From an uncultured Eubacterium sp. (lineage in GTDB: Bacteria > Bacillota > Clostridia > Lachnospirales > Lachnospiraceae): DNA of 64,000 nt. The notes beneath the pieces were generated by a model. The model ran no database searches, had not been told where the DNA came from, and was given only the letters and a program-made list of their open reading frames with translations. The stretch lies in NCBI GenBank assembly GCA_910586225.1, contig CAJUIL010000022.1, positions 1 to 64,000 on the forward strand, given 5' to 3'. This document shows positions 43,284 to 50,448 of this stretch, piece after piece (position 1 is the stretch's first letter; every line of letters starts with the position of its first letter). Position numbers and translations under genes: made by a program.

Positions 43284-43505
43284 ATGGCAGACAAGGGCAA
43301 ATACCAGTTTGAAAGTAAAATTCACATTTACAGAGCCACGCAGCGCATGACCCAGCAGGAACTTGCTGACCTAGTCGGCGTTTCCCGTCAGACGATCATG
43401 CAGCTGGAACGCAACCGCTACAATCCATCCATGCTGCTCGTGTACAGCATTTCCAGGATTTTTGATGTAGGAATGGAAGATTTATTTGATTTTAGAGAAG
43501 TATGA
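43284..43505 (+). CDS. XRE-family small transcriptional regulator
   Basis: 73 residues; helix-turn-helix RMTQQELADLVGVSRQTIMQLERNRYNPSMLLVYSISRIFDVGMEDLF, covering almost the whole protein, of the Cro/CI type. Length and ending (MEDLFDF) fit the small stand-alone YozG-like group. I start at 43284 because AAAGGCGGTG is eight bases before it; an ATG 21 bases earlier has no ribosome site. No obvious partner gene; a terminator follows directly. Confidence 0.85.
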   Translation: MADKGKYQFESKIHIYRATQRMTQQELADLVGVSRQTIMQLERNRYNPSMLLVYSISRIFDVGMEDLFDFREV

Positions 43506-43508
43506 CTT

Positions 43509-43558
43509 TATTCATCTCCCAGCAAAACAAGCATTACCCGGAGATGAATTTATTTTTA
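43509..43558 (+). terminator. Terminator of the XRE regulator gene
   Basis: TTCATCTCC, 20-base loop, GGAGATGAA then T-rich run. Confidence 0.75.
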
Positions 43559-43576
43559 TTCATATATTTAAAATAC

Positions 43577-43605
43577 TTGACATTTAGAACAAAATATTTT
43601 ATTCT
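43577..43605 (+). promoter_or_regulatory. Promoter of a candidate small RNA
   Basis: TTGACA (43577-43582) and TATTCT (43600-43605), 17-base spacer, with no protein start before the next terminator. Confidence 0.6.
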
Positions 43606-43611
43606 AGCATC

Positions 43612-43717
43612 ATCAAATCATCCAGAAAAGGATTATCTTTAGAGTAACGAGTACAGATCTGGTAAATACCACAGAAACAGGCACAGCCTTTATTTTCAGG
43701 CTGCGCCTGTTTTTTTC
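43612..43717 (+). ncRNA. Candidate small RNA of about 105 bases
   Basis: Bounded by the promoter at 43577-43605 and the strong terminator at 43677-43717. No ORF with a ribosome site inside. I do not recognise the family; the estimated 5' end assumes a start 6-7 bases after the -10 box. Confidence 0.45.
43677..43717 (+). terminator. Strong terminator of the candidate small RNA
   Basis: ACAGGC-A-CAGCCT, eight-base loop, AGGCTG-C-GCCTGT, then seven T. Confidence 0.85.
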
Positions 43718-43737
43718 GAAAAAAAATAAAAAAGCTG

Positions 43738-43765
43738 TGTAACAAACGTAAAATATCCGACACTA
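43738..43765 (+). promoter_or_regulatory. Possible ECF-type promoter of the second sigma operon
   Basis: TGTAAC (43738-43743) and CGACACTA (43758-43765) upstream of the sigma gene; the AAC/CGAC pair resembles ECF promoters but spacing is shorter than usual. Proposed as an autoregulated site. Confidence 0.35.
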
Positions 43766-43797
43766 ATATAATAGAAGCGCGCAGAACCATTTCCAAA

Positions 43798-43827
43798 AGA
43801 TCACATCATGAAAGATCATATCATGAA
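43798..43827. repeat. Two tandem 15-bp repeats in the leader of the sigma gene
   Basis: AGATCACATCATGAA followed by AGATCATATCATGAA (one difference), ending seven bases before the GGAGG region of the sigma gene. Confidence 0.8.
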
Positions 43828-43847
43828 GGAAAGGAGGAGCCTATCCT

Positions 43848-44351
43848 ATGCAGGAGGTATTAAAACAATTATTCGAAGCTTATTATCAAGATATCTACGC
43901 CTACCTGTACAGCCTTAGCCAGGATGCTCCGCTTTCCGAAGACCTTGCGTCCGAAGTCTTTTTGGAAGTTGTCAAATCCATTGCAGGCTTCCGCGGAGAA
44001 TCCGAGATCAAAACCTGGCTGTTTTCCATTGCCCGCCGCAGATGGTTCACTTACCTGCGCAAAAAAAAGCGCCAGCCAGAAATCGAAGCCTTGTACGAAT
44101 TTTACGAAAGCCCCAGCCGCAGCCTGGATGAAGATTTTCTGCACCGTGTGCTTGCGGAAAAGATCCGCCAGCTATTGGAATGCGAACCGGAACGAACCCG
44201 CAGCATCGTCGCAATGCGGATGGAAGGCTATTCTTTTTATGAGATCGGTACAAAGCACGGTATCTCCGAAAGCTCCGCCAGAGTGATCGACTTCCGTGCC
44301 AAAGCAAAAATACGCAGGCTGCTGCAAGAAGAAGGCTTCGGCATAGAGTAA
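43848..44351 (+). CDS. ECF-type RNA polymerase sigma factor
   Basis: 167 residues. Region 2: FEAYYQDIYAYLYSLSQDAPLSEDLASEVFLEVVKSI with FRGESEIKTWLFSIARRRWFTYLRKKKR. Region 4: LECEPERTRSIVAMRMEGYSFYEIGTKHGISESSARVIDFRAKAKIRRLL. GGAGGAG precedes the ATG. It heads a three-gene operon with a zinc-finger membrane anti-sigma factor, so it likely answers an envelope or redox signal; the regulon is not visible. Confidence 0.92.
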   Translation: MQEVLKQLFEAYYQDIYAYLYSLSQDAPLSEDLASEVFLEVVKSIAGFRGESEIKTWLFSIARRRWFTYLRKKKRQPEIEALYEFYESPSRSLDEDFLHRVLAEKIRQLLECEPERTRSIVAMRMEGYSFYEIGTKHGISESSARVIDFRAKAKIRRLLQEEGFGIE

Positions 44352-44390
44352 GCAGCCATTTTAAAATCAATCAGAAAGGAGACTCTGGCC

Positions 44391-44960
44391 TTGGATAAAA
44401 AACCACGTCAAAAAAATCATACTGCAAGCAATGAAATCACCTGCGGCGTGTGCATGGATCTAATGCCGCTGGTCCATGACGGCATCGCAAGCGCCGACAG
44501 CCAGTCTGCCGTCAAGCAGCATATCCGTTCCTGTACGGCATGCAGCGCGCTATACGGCCAAAAAACCACTTCTGCTGCAAATACGGAACAGGCATTCCAA
44601 AAATTCAGACAGCAGCTGCGCCTGTTTTCCATTTTGCTGATGATGCTTGGCATTTGCATTGGGCTGGCCTTGACTGCAGGAATTGGAATGTTTTACAACA
44701 GCCTGATCATGCCCGTCATTGGTGTGCTCGGATATGCCGTATTCCGGCGGAAGGCTTTTCTATACATTCCCGTCCTGCTCCTGCTCCTGCATGGTATTGT
44801 CAACCTCATCCGGCTGCTGTTTGACGCAGATCCGCTAGACGCCTATTCCTTGCTGGCATTTACGGTTATCTATATCGCGCTCGCACTTGCCGGTACACTC
44901 ATTGCCAGCCTGCTATACTTTGCTTTTCGAAAGGAGAACCGCTATGGAAAAAAAGAATAA
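44391..44960 (+). CDS. Zinc-finger membrane anti-sigma factor
   Basis: 189 residues. N-terminal ZAS-type finger: Cys18, Cys21, then H44-x3-C48-x2-C51, followed by about four membrane spans (from residue 83). This matches anti-sigma factors that hold ECF sigma at the membrane. Start is TTG at 44391, eight bases after GGAGA, 39 bases after the sigma stop. Assignment as the sigma partner is by family and position. Confidence 0.82.
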   Translation: MDKKPRQKNHTASNEITCGVCMDLMPLVHDGIASADSQSAVKQHIRSCTACSALYGQKTTSAANTEQAFQKFRQQLRLFSILLMMLGICIGLALTAGIGMFYNSLIMPVIGVLGYAVFRRKAFLYIPVLLLLLHGIVNLIRLLFDADPLDAYSLLAFTVIYIALALAGTLIASLLYFAFRKENRYGKKE

Positions 44961-45747
44961 AAAACGAAAACTGCTGAAAGCAGCCGCCTTTCTAACTGCT
45001 GCAATATTTATCATCGGACTTGGCATTTTCGCAAACGCCCTTGTAGGAAATCCTGTATCAAAAATGCTGGCAAAAAGAACTGCCAATGCCTATCTAGAGG
45101 AAAGATACGCCGACACTGACTTTTACATCGAAAGTGTCCATTACAGCTTTAAGCTCCCAAGCTATACCGTAAAGATCAAGTCCAAAAGCAGCGATGACAG
45201 TTATTTTTCGCTTGAAATCGACTCGCTCGGAAAGCTGCTGCTGGATCACTACGACAGTATGGTCGCAAACAGAGGAAACACCGCGCGCAGGCTGGACGAC
45301 GCTTACCGTAACCTGACAGACGCCGTATGGGAAAGCCCTTCGTTCCCATTTACCTTATCCAGCGGCATTGCCTACGGGATTCTGGAATTTACCCCACAGG
45401 ACTACGCCCAAAACAGCGATATACCTTCCTACGCACTCATGCAGGAGGATCTGGAGCTGGACGGTCTTTATGATATCCAAAAGCTCGGCAGACAGGCCGG
45501 ACACCTGGTCGTCTATATCGAAGATGATCTGGTCACGACAGAAAGAGCCGCGGAAATCCTACTGGAAATCCGTCGGCTCATGGATGAGGCAGGCGCACCG
45601 TTTTATGCGATAGACCTTACGCTGCAGCCGCCGCGCGCAGAAGGCGAACACCCAATGCAGGCCGGAAATTACTTAACGATCAAGCAATTTTTATATGCGG
45701 ATATTTATCCCGATGGATTAAAAGAGCGGATCGAACGCTTGCATTGA
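44944..45747 (+). CDS. YfjL-like membrane-anchored protein
   Basis: 267 residues: basic start, one membrane span (about 12-33), then a soluble extracellular domain starting AKRTANAYLEERYADTDFYIESVHYSFKLPSYTVKIKSKSSDDSYFSLE, typical of YfjL-like proteins of Firmicutes. Function unknown. AAGGAG lies just before the ATG, which is inside the end of the anti-sigma gene (17-base overlap), so it is part of the same operon. It may help sense the signal. Confidence 0.78.
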   Translation: MEKKNKKRKLLKAAAFLTAAIFIIGLGIFANALVGNPVSKMLAKRTANAYLEERYADTDFYIESVHYSFKLPSYTVKIKSKSSDDSYFSLEIDSLGKLLLDHYDSMVANRGNTARRLDDAYRNLTDAVWESPSFPFTLSSGIAYGILEFTPQDYAQNSDIPSYALMQEDLELDGLYDIQKLGRQAGHLVVYIEDDLVTTERAAEILLEIRRLMDEAGAPFYAIDLTLQPPRAEGEHPMQAGNYLTIKQFLYADIYPDGLKERIERLH

Positions 45748-45759
45748 CCCAAAAACCCT

Positions 45760-46062
45760 CTACTCCGAAGCAAGCCCCATCGCAAGCAGCTCTTCCATTT
45801 GAGCGTCATATTCATCGGACACCTTATACTCTTGTATCATCTTCACAAGATAGGCTTCGCGCTCATTTTTCGTCTCATAAGCATCCAATAGGGGCTGTAC
45901 AAACGTGTACAGCTCCCGCGGCTTTAACGGCTGCTTTGGCTGCTGCCCGGCCAGCGCACAGAGCAGCCCGCCTGCATAATAAAATTCATAATTTCCCATC
46001 ATGATCGAAGCACGGATCCTGCATTTGATCTCTATGCTCTGCTTCGCTAAAATCAGCTCCAT
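45760..46062 (-). CDS. Small conserved-looking protein of unknown function
   Basis: 100 residues from ATG 46062, which has GGAGGGAG before it; a longer frame would start further up without support. It begins MELILAKQSIEIKCRI and has helical, Glu/Tyr-rich C-terminal half. No membrane span or motif that I recognise. It follows spoVAB by 52 bases in the same orientation and may share its message. Confidence 0.65.
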   Translation of the reverse strand: MELILAKQSIEIKCRIRASIMMGNYEFYYAGGLLCALAGQQPKQPLKPRELYTFVQPLLDAYETKNEREAYLVKMIQEYKVSDEYDAQMEELLAMGLASE

Positions 46063-46114
46063 ATCTCCCTCCAAACAGATCCATCTGCTGTGACCCGCAT
46101 CGACACCTACAGCC

Positions 46115-46546
46115 TTATGCCCCGCTGTCAAAGCCTTTCAAAAAGTAAAACAGGCACCCGCACATTTTCCCAATCGCGATCGTTGCGAGCATCCATTCCA
46201 GGCCCATTTTCAGCTTCAGCCTGCGGTACATGATCGGATAAGCATTGATGATCTCCGCCAGCGCAACCGCCATACATCCAACAAAGATCCCTGCGCTCAA
46301 GCCAAACAGAGCCAGAAAAATATGTCCGACCGGAAGCCTGATCTGCAGAAATACAGACAGGATATTGCCTGTAATCCCCCCAAGTATCGTCGCATTCTCA
46401 TAGGTCATGATCCGTTTTGCCGTCCCGGACTTGGTCGCCATCTCTGGTATGATCCCTAGCTTTACCGCAATCGCAAAGCTGCCGGATGCAACTGACAAGC
46501 CGCAGGCCAGGCCGAAAAATCCTAAAAGCAAATGTTTAATCCACAT
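46115..46546 (-). CDS. spoVAB: Stage V sporulation protein AB
   Basis: 143 residues with four membrane spans (WIKHLLLGFFGLACGLSVASGSFAIAVKLGIIPEM, GGITGNILSVF, HIFLALFGLSAGIFVGCMAVALAE, WMLATIAIGKMCGCLFYFL). This pattern is characteristic of SpoVAB, part of the spore dipicolinate-release/uptake channel group. The start at 46546 has AAGGGAA before it and overlaps spoVAA by 11 bases. SpoVAC/AD/AE are not adjacent. Confidence 0.9.
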   Translation of the reverse strand: MWIKHLLLGFFGLACGLSVASGSFAIAVKLGIIPEMATKSGTAKRIMTYENATILGGITGNILSVFLQIRLPVGHIFLALFGLSAGIFVGCMAVALAEIINAYPIMYRRLKLKMGLEWMLATIAIGKMCGCLFYFLKGFDSGA

Positions 46547-47186
46547 CGATGCTGTTCCCTTCCCTGCTGGCATTTTCAATAAACGTCGTGTCGACATCCT
46601 GCTCGTATTTACGCATTTCTACCTGGATCGGCGTCGGGTCGAGCGTTACTTTTTTCTTGCCGACATGGTTATAAAAAATCGTGATCCCAATCGGCATCCC
46701 GATCGCATAAAAGATCTCGATCTCCGTCACGCCGTCCGATTCTACACCGATCACCTGCTCATACAGCTGCGTAAACACTTTCCCTACGCCCACGTCGTTG
46801 TTAAACGTCATGATCGTAAAGGCCGCGCCAAAAAAGATAACGACACAGAGCACCACCGTTTTTAAAATTTCCAGCGGCTTATTCTCCGTTACACCCTCCT
46901 TGCACTCTACGATAAAATCCGACTCACCCAGATTTTGTACCTCCAGATCCGGATAATCCTCATGTATCTGCTGGATAATGCTTAAAACGGAAAATACCTG
47001 GATCCGCATTTTCTTCTGTTTTTGCGTATCCTTTTGCTGAAACGTATAGATCTTCTTTTGCTTTAGCTGACGCAGCACCGCTTCATTGGTACATTCCATT
47101 GACGCAATATCCTGCAGGTGCACCTGGTGGCTGTCGACGACAACATTCTGGTCAATTTTCAGATAAAGCGTATCCGGCGCTGCCAT
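46536..47186 (-). CDS. spoVAA: Stage V sporulation protein AA
   Basis: 216 residues: a soluble N-terminal half (TLYLKIDQNVVVDSHQVHLQDIASMECTN) and two membrane spans (about 108-127 and 160-176) with FNNDVGVGKVFTQLYEQVIG between them, the SpoVAA signature. The second ATG is preferred because AAGGAAGG is at proper spacing; the first ATG is six bases earlier. It is involved with spore cation and dipicolinate movement. Confidence 0.92.
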   Translation of the reverse strand: MAAPDTLYLKIDQNVVVDSHQVHLQDIASMECTNEAVLRQLKQKKIYTFQQKDTQKQKKMRIQVFSVLSIIQQIHEDYPDLEVQNLGESDFIVECKEGVTENKPLEILKTVVLCVVIFFGAAFTIMTFNNDVGVGKVFTQLYEQVIGVESDGVTEIEIFYAIGMPIGITIFYNHVGKKKVTLDPTPIQVEMRKYEQDVDTTFIENASREGNSIDVD

Positions 47187-47394
47187 AGCCATTTCCTTCC
47201 TTTCCGTATACTGCTTTTTCTGCCTGCACAGATGTCATCTTGCCTTCTGGTACGGAATACTCCCTATCATATACAAACGTCCCCTTCTGCGGCTCCTGCC
47301 TGTCCCCATAAAAGGTACGGTAATAATACACACCGCCTGCTACAGCAATCACTAAAACAACGATGAGACACATTCTGTAAATTAATCTGCCCAT
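47152..47394 (-). CDS. Small membrane-anchored protein upstream of spoVAA
   Basis: 80 residues: one N-terminal membrane span (about 6-25) then a polar tail ending YGSAGYALSEN. GCGAGG precedes the ATG. The frame overlaps the spoVAA start by about 35-40 bases, so the two would be coupled. Not recognised; the overlap makes it less certain but the start context is good. Confidence 0.5.
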   Translation of the reverse strand: MGRLIYRMCLIVVLVIAVAGGVYYYRTFYGDRQEPQKGTFVYDREYSVPEGKMTSVQAEKAVYGKEGNGYGSAGYALSEN

Positions 47395-47497
47395 AACAAA
47401 ACCTCGCTCTCTTCATTTACAGATAGTATGTCCCATGTTTTTTTCCGTTATTCCGGTTACAAACCGCAAATTTAAAATTCTATGGCTGACCGCTGTC

Positions 47498-48703
47498 TCA
47501 GCTTCCCTTTTCCTCCTTTATCTGACGGAGTATCTGGTCAAAAATCGCGTGTGCAGCCTCGTCTTTACTCATTTTCGGAAGCTCCCGCACCGTATTCTTT
47601 GTGATCAGCGTAATAATATTCGTATCCGTGCCAAATCCCGCGCCTTCCATTTTCAAATTATTCGCCACGATCAGATCCAGCTTCTTTTTCTCCAGCTTTG
47701 CTTTGGAGTTTTCCAGCATATGCTCCGTCTCCATAGAAAAACCGCACAAAAACTGGCTGCCTGCGCGTGCTGACAAACTTCCGAGAATGTCCTTCGTCCG
47801 CTCCAGCTCCAGCACAGCCGCGCCGTCCTTTTTCTTCATTTTCTCGTCGGCAGGATGCAGCGGACGATAATCCGCCACAGCTGCAGACATAACAATGATA
47901 TCCTGGCCGTCTAAGTACGCATTTACGGCCTCATACATTTCCTGCGCCGTCGTGACTGGAACCATCTGCACAGCCAACGGCGCCGCAAGCCGGACCGGAC
48001 CTGACACCAGCACCACCTCAGCGCCTCGCCTAGCTGCGTTTTTCGCGAGCGCATAGCCCATCTTTCCGGTCGAATGATTTGAAAGAAAACGCACCGGATC
48101 GATCGCTTCTCTTGTCGGACCAGCTGTCACCAGCACCTTTTTACCAGCCAGATCTTTTTCACAGGCCGCTTCCAGCAAAAGGTATTCCAACAGTACTTCC
48201 GCTTTCGGCATTTTTCCTTTTCCATTGTCTCCGCAGGCCAAAAACCCACTTACCGGCTCCACAATCCGATACCCATGCTCACGCAGTCTTTGGATATTCG
48301 CCTGCGTAGCCGGATGTTCGAGCATATGCGTGTTCATAGCAGGCACCACATATACAGGCGCCTGCGTGGCAAGCATCGTCGTAGAGAGCATATCATCTGC
48401 GATCCCGTTTGCCAGCTTCGCGATCATATTCGCAGAAGCCGGAGCAATCATCACAATATCAGCCTCCTGCGCCATTGCAATATGCGCCACATGATAGCCG
48501 CTGTCCCTGTCAAATACATCGTCTACAACCTTATTTCCAGTCAGCGCTTCGAACACGACTGGAGAAATGATCTGCTGCGCGTTTTTCGTCATAATGACGT
48601 TTACCTCTGCGTGCAGTTTTACAAGCATACTCGCCAAATTTGCGGTTTTGTATGCGGCAATCCCCCCGGTAATGCCAAGCAGGATATGTTTACCAGTAAG
48701 CAT
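47498..48703 (-). CDS. coaBC: Bifunctional phosphopantothenoylcysteine decarboxylase/phosphopantothenate-cysteine ligase
   Basis: Second and third steps of coenzyme A synthesis from phosphopantothenate. 401 residues. CoaC half: flavoprotein fold with catalytic-region VPAMNTHMLEHPATQANI and SGFLACGDNGKGKMPKAEVL (residues about 118-163). CoaB half: VLVTAGPTREAIDPVRFLSNHSTGKMGYALA, and the later AAVADYRP and KLEKKKLDLIVANN. GGAGACAGCT precedes the ATG. Confidence 0.96.
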   Translation of the reverse strand: MLTGKHILLGITGGIAAYKTANLASMLVKLHAEVNVIMTKNAQQIISPVVFEALTGNKVVDDVFDRDSGYHVAHIAMAQEADIVMIAPASANMIAKLANGIADDMLSTTMLATQAPVYVVPAMNTHMLEHPATQANIQRLREHGYRIVEPVSGFLACGDNGKGKMPKAEVLLEYLLLEAACEKDLAGKKVLVTAGPTREAIDPVRFLSNHSTGKMGYALAKNAARRGAEVVLVSGPVRLAAPLAVQMVPVTTAQEMYEAVNAYLDGQDIIVMSAAVADYRPLHPADEKMKKKDGAAVLELERTKDILGSLSARAGSQFLCGFSMETEHMLENSKAKLEKKKLDLIVANNLKMEGAGFGTDTNIITLITKNTVRELPKMSKDEAAHAIFDQILRQIKEEKGS

Positions 48704-48730
48704 AGCTGTCTCCTTTTTTACGATCGCCGG

Positions 48731-49555
48731 TTATTCCAGCGGGATCTTCTTATCTGTATAAAGAATATGGTTAATCAGCCACCCAAGCAAAAATTCAATC
48801 AGGCTTTCTAAGTATACCTTCGGATCGCCGTCTACCGCATCCATATCAATATTTTCCAGACGCTCGATAAACGATGCGTGCGCCCGCTTCTGCGCCGGCA
48901 GACCGTCATATTGGATGCGCTCCATATAGTTTTCCTCATCTTTAAAATGACGCTGCGTATAATCCTTTAATTCGCCCAAAATATCTAAGATCTCGTCATA
49001 GCCATTCCCAAACGCAAAATCGTTATGCAGGCATTTATTCGCTCTATCGGTGATTCGGAACAGCTCCTCGTGTTCCTCATCTACAAACGGGATCCCTGTC
49101 CGGTATTCGTCCAAAAATTCACATGGATTTTCCTTAAGCATCCATTCTTCAAGCGGCGGCAGCTTGCCGATCATCGCGTCGCTGGAAATGATATGATGAT
49201 ACAGCCACCGCGCCAGATATTCCATCAGCTCCGCCAAAAGCTGCCTCTGCTGGTCCAGATCGTCAATATCCGTAAAGCTCCAGGCACGGATCTTATCACG
49301 AAAAATCATATGCTGGTTGCGCTGCAAGATCAGCTCCGGATCACGGATCTGCTCCATATAACTTTCTTCATGTGCAAAATGCTGCTCCGCATAATCATCC
49401 AGCTCATCCAACATATCCTTGATCGCTGCGTAACGATCTCCCACATAATCATTCCTCGCAAGATCCATCCCATGATTCATCAGATCAAATAAGCGACTGT
49501 GCTGATCATCAATTTCCGCAACCCCTATCATACAATCTTCTGTAAACTGAAACAT
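48731..49555 (-). CDS. Tandem bacteriohemerythrin protein
   Basis: 274 residues with two hemerythrin domains. Domain 1 has IDDQHSRLF, HFAHEESYME, RNQHMIF and LYHHIISSD; domain 2 has VDEEHEELF, HFKDEENYME, KRAHASF and INHILYTD. In domain 2 one ligand position in the second motif is Lys/Asp instead of His (HFKDEE), so its di-iron site keeps the first His but may be altered. It binds oxygen reversibly, relevant to oxygen handling in an anaerobe. Divergent from the small ORF at 49749, with its own promoter. Confidence 0.85.
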   Translation of the reverse strand: MFQFTEDCMIGVAEIDDQHSRLFDLMNHGMDLARNDYVGDRYAAIKDMLDELDDYAEQHFAHEESYMEQIRDPELILQRNQHMIFRDKIRAWSFTDIDDLDQQRQLLAELMEYLARWLYHHIISSDAMIGKLPPLEEWMLKENPCEFLDEYRTGIPFVDEEHEELFRITDRANKCLHNDFAFGNGYDEILDILGELKDYTQRHFKDEENYMERIQYDGLPAQKRAHASFIERLENIDMDAVDGDPKVYLESLIEFLLGWLINHILYTDKKIPLE

Positions 49556-49623
49556 GAATATTCTCCTCCCTCGTCCTAATACTTTGTTACAGCCCGGACA
49601 CGAACTGTTATATCTTTTGCGCT

Positions 49624-49652
49624 ATTATAACACAGGGACATTCTGTCTGCAA
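49624..49652 (-). promoter_or_regulatory. Promoter of the hemerythrin gene
   Basis: Minus strand TTGCAG (49647-49652) and TATAAT (49624-49629), spacer 17. Confidence 0.7.
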
Positions 49653-49674
49653 ATGTTTCTTTTTCTGCATAGGC

Positions 49675-49703
49675 TTTACACACTCGATCACATACGCTAT
49701 AAT
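49675..49703 (+). promoter_or_regulatory. Promoter of the small ORF at 49749
   Basis: TTTACA (49675-49680) and TATAAT (49698-49703), spacer 17; back to back with the hemerythrin promoter. Confidence 0.7.
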
Positions 49704-49748
49704 GATAGTATCAGCCAACAACACGGCAATCATAAAGGCGGTGAAAAT

Positions 49749-49931
49749 ATGGAGGTAATGGAAATGACCGAAAAAGAATTAATTACAATAACGATTGACA
49801 GATATATGGATTTGCAGCGTATAAAAAAAGAAAATGGAAATCATGAAAATAAAGAGCTGGAATATCAGATGAAAGGTGTTATTGCAAAATTGTCGTCAAT
49901 GGGCGTCAATGTTGAAGACATAACACTTTAA
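49749..49931 (+). CDS. Small soluble protein of unknown function
   Basis: 60 residues (or 55 from the ATG at 49764, which has GGAGGT before it): highly charged, with TEKELITITIDRYMDLQRIKKENG... and a helical C-terminal half ending NVEDITL. Both ATGs are preceded by plausible ribosome sites (AAGGCGGTG and GGAGGT). A consensus promoter and a terminator bound it as a single gene. No function recognised. Confidence 0.7.
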   Translation: MEVMEMTEKELITITIDRYMDLQRIKKENGNHENKELEYQMKGVIAKLSSMGVNVEDITL

Positions 49932-49956
49932 CAAGCAGCCGCATAACGAACCACGA

Positions 49957-49990
49957 AATAAAAAAGGAGGCCAAAGCTTCCTTTTTTATT
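49957..49990. terminator. Bidirectional terminator
   Basis: AATAAAAAAGGA, ten-base loop, TCCTTTTTTATT: 12-bp perfect stem ending the small ORF (plus) and the TIGR04086 gene (minus). Confidence 0.88.
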
Positions 49991-50004
49991 CCACAAATAT
50001 TTTA

Positions 50005-50379
50005 CTAGCTGAGCATCCCTCCCGCCATTCCTGACAAAATACAGAGCACCGCTGTCGTCAGCATATGTACCAGCTGCCCGTCCAGCCCGCGGTTCACCGC
50101 CAGATTTCCAAGCAGCAGCACCGCAAAATAAAATGCGCCAACACAAAGGCCCCATAAATATTTTTTCTTTTTCTTCTTCTTACCGATCAAAAATCCCCCA
50201 GCAAAGCAGGATACGATATACGTCGCAATAATCCCGATACTGACCGCGGCATCCGACATATCCACACGTCCCAAAAGCGCAGCCAGCAGGATAAGCAAAA
50301 GCCCTGTAATGATATACATCGCCACCAAGTCTACCAAGATTGGCATTGCGCTGCTTCTCTGTCTTTCTGATTGATCCAT
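50005..50379 (-). CDS. TIGR04086-family membrane protein
   Basis: 124 residues with four membrane spans and a Lys-rich loop (GKKKKKKKYL) between the second and third. The shape and the AVLCILSGMAGGML ending fit the TIGR04086 family, of unknown function. The start at 50379 has GGAGGAGG seven bases before it; a methionine eight residues earlier is less likely. Confidence 0.75.
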   Translation of the reverse strand: MDQSERQRSSAMPILVDLVAMYIITGLLLILLAALLGRVDMSDAAVSIGIIATYIVSCFAGGFLIGKKKKKKKYLWGLCVGAFYFAVLLLGNLAVNRGLDGQLVHMLTTAVLCILSGMAGGMLS

Positions 50380-50448
50380 ATGCAGTCCTCCTCCAATTTC
50401 CATTCTTTGTCCTGCTTTATCCTATGAACCAAACCTTGCAAATATGAA

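Noticed and set aside
42910..43284. T-box leader before glyA-serS
   Set aside because: No T-box bulge sequence or specifier structure; the promoter is only about 50 bases from glyA and the rest is the repeat element.
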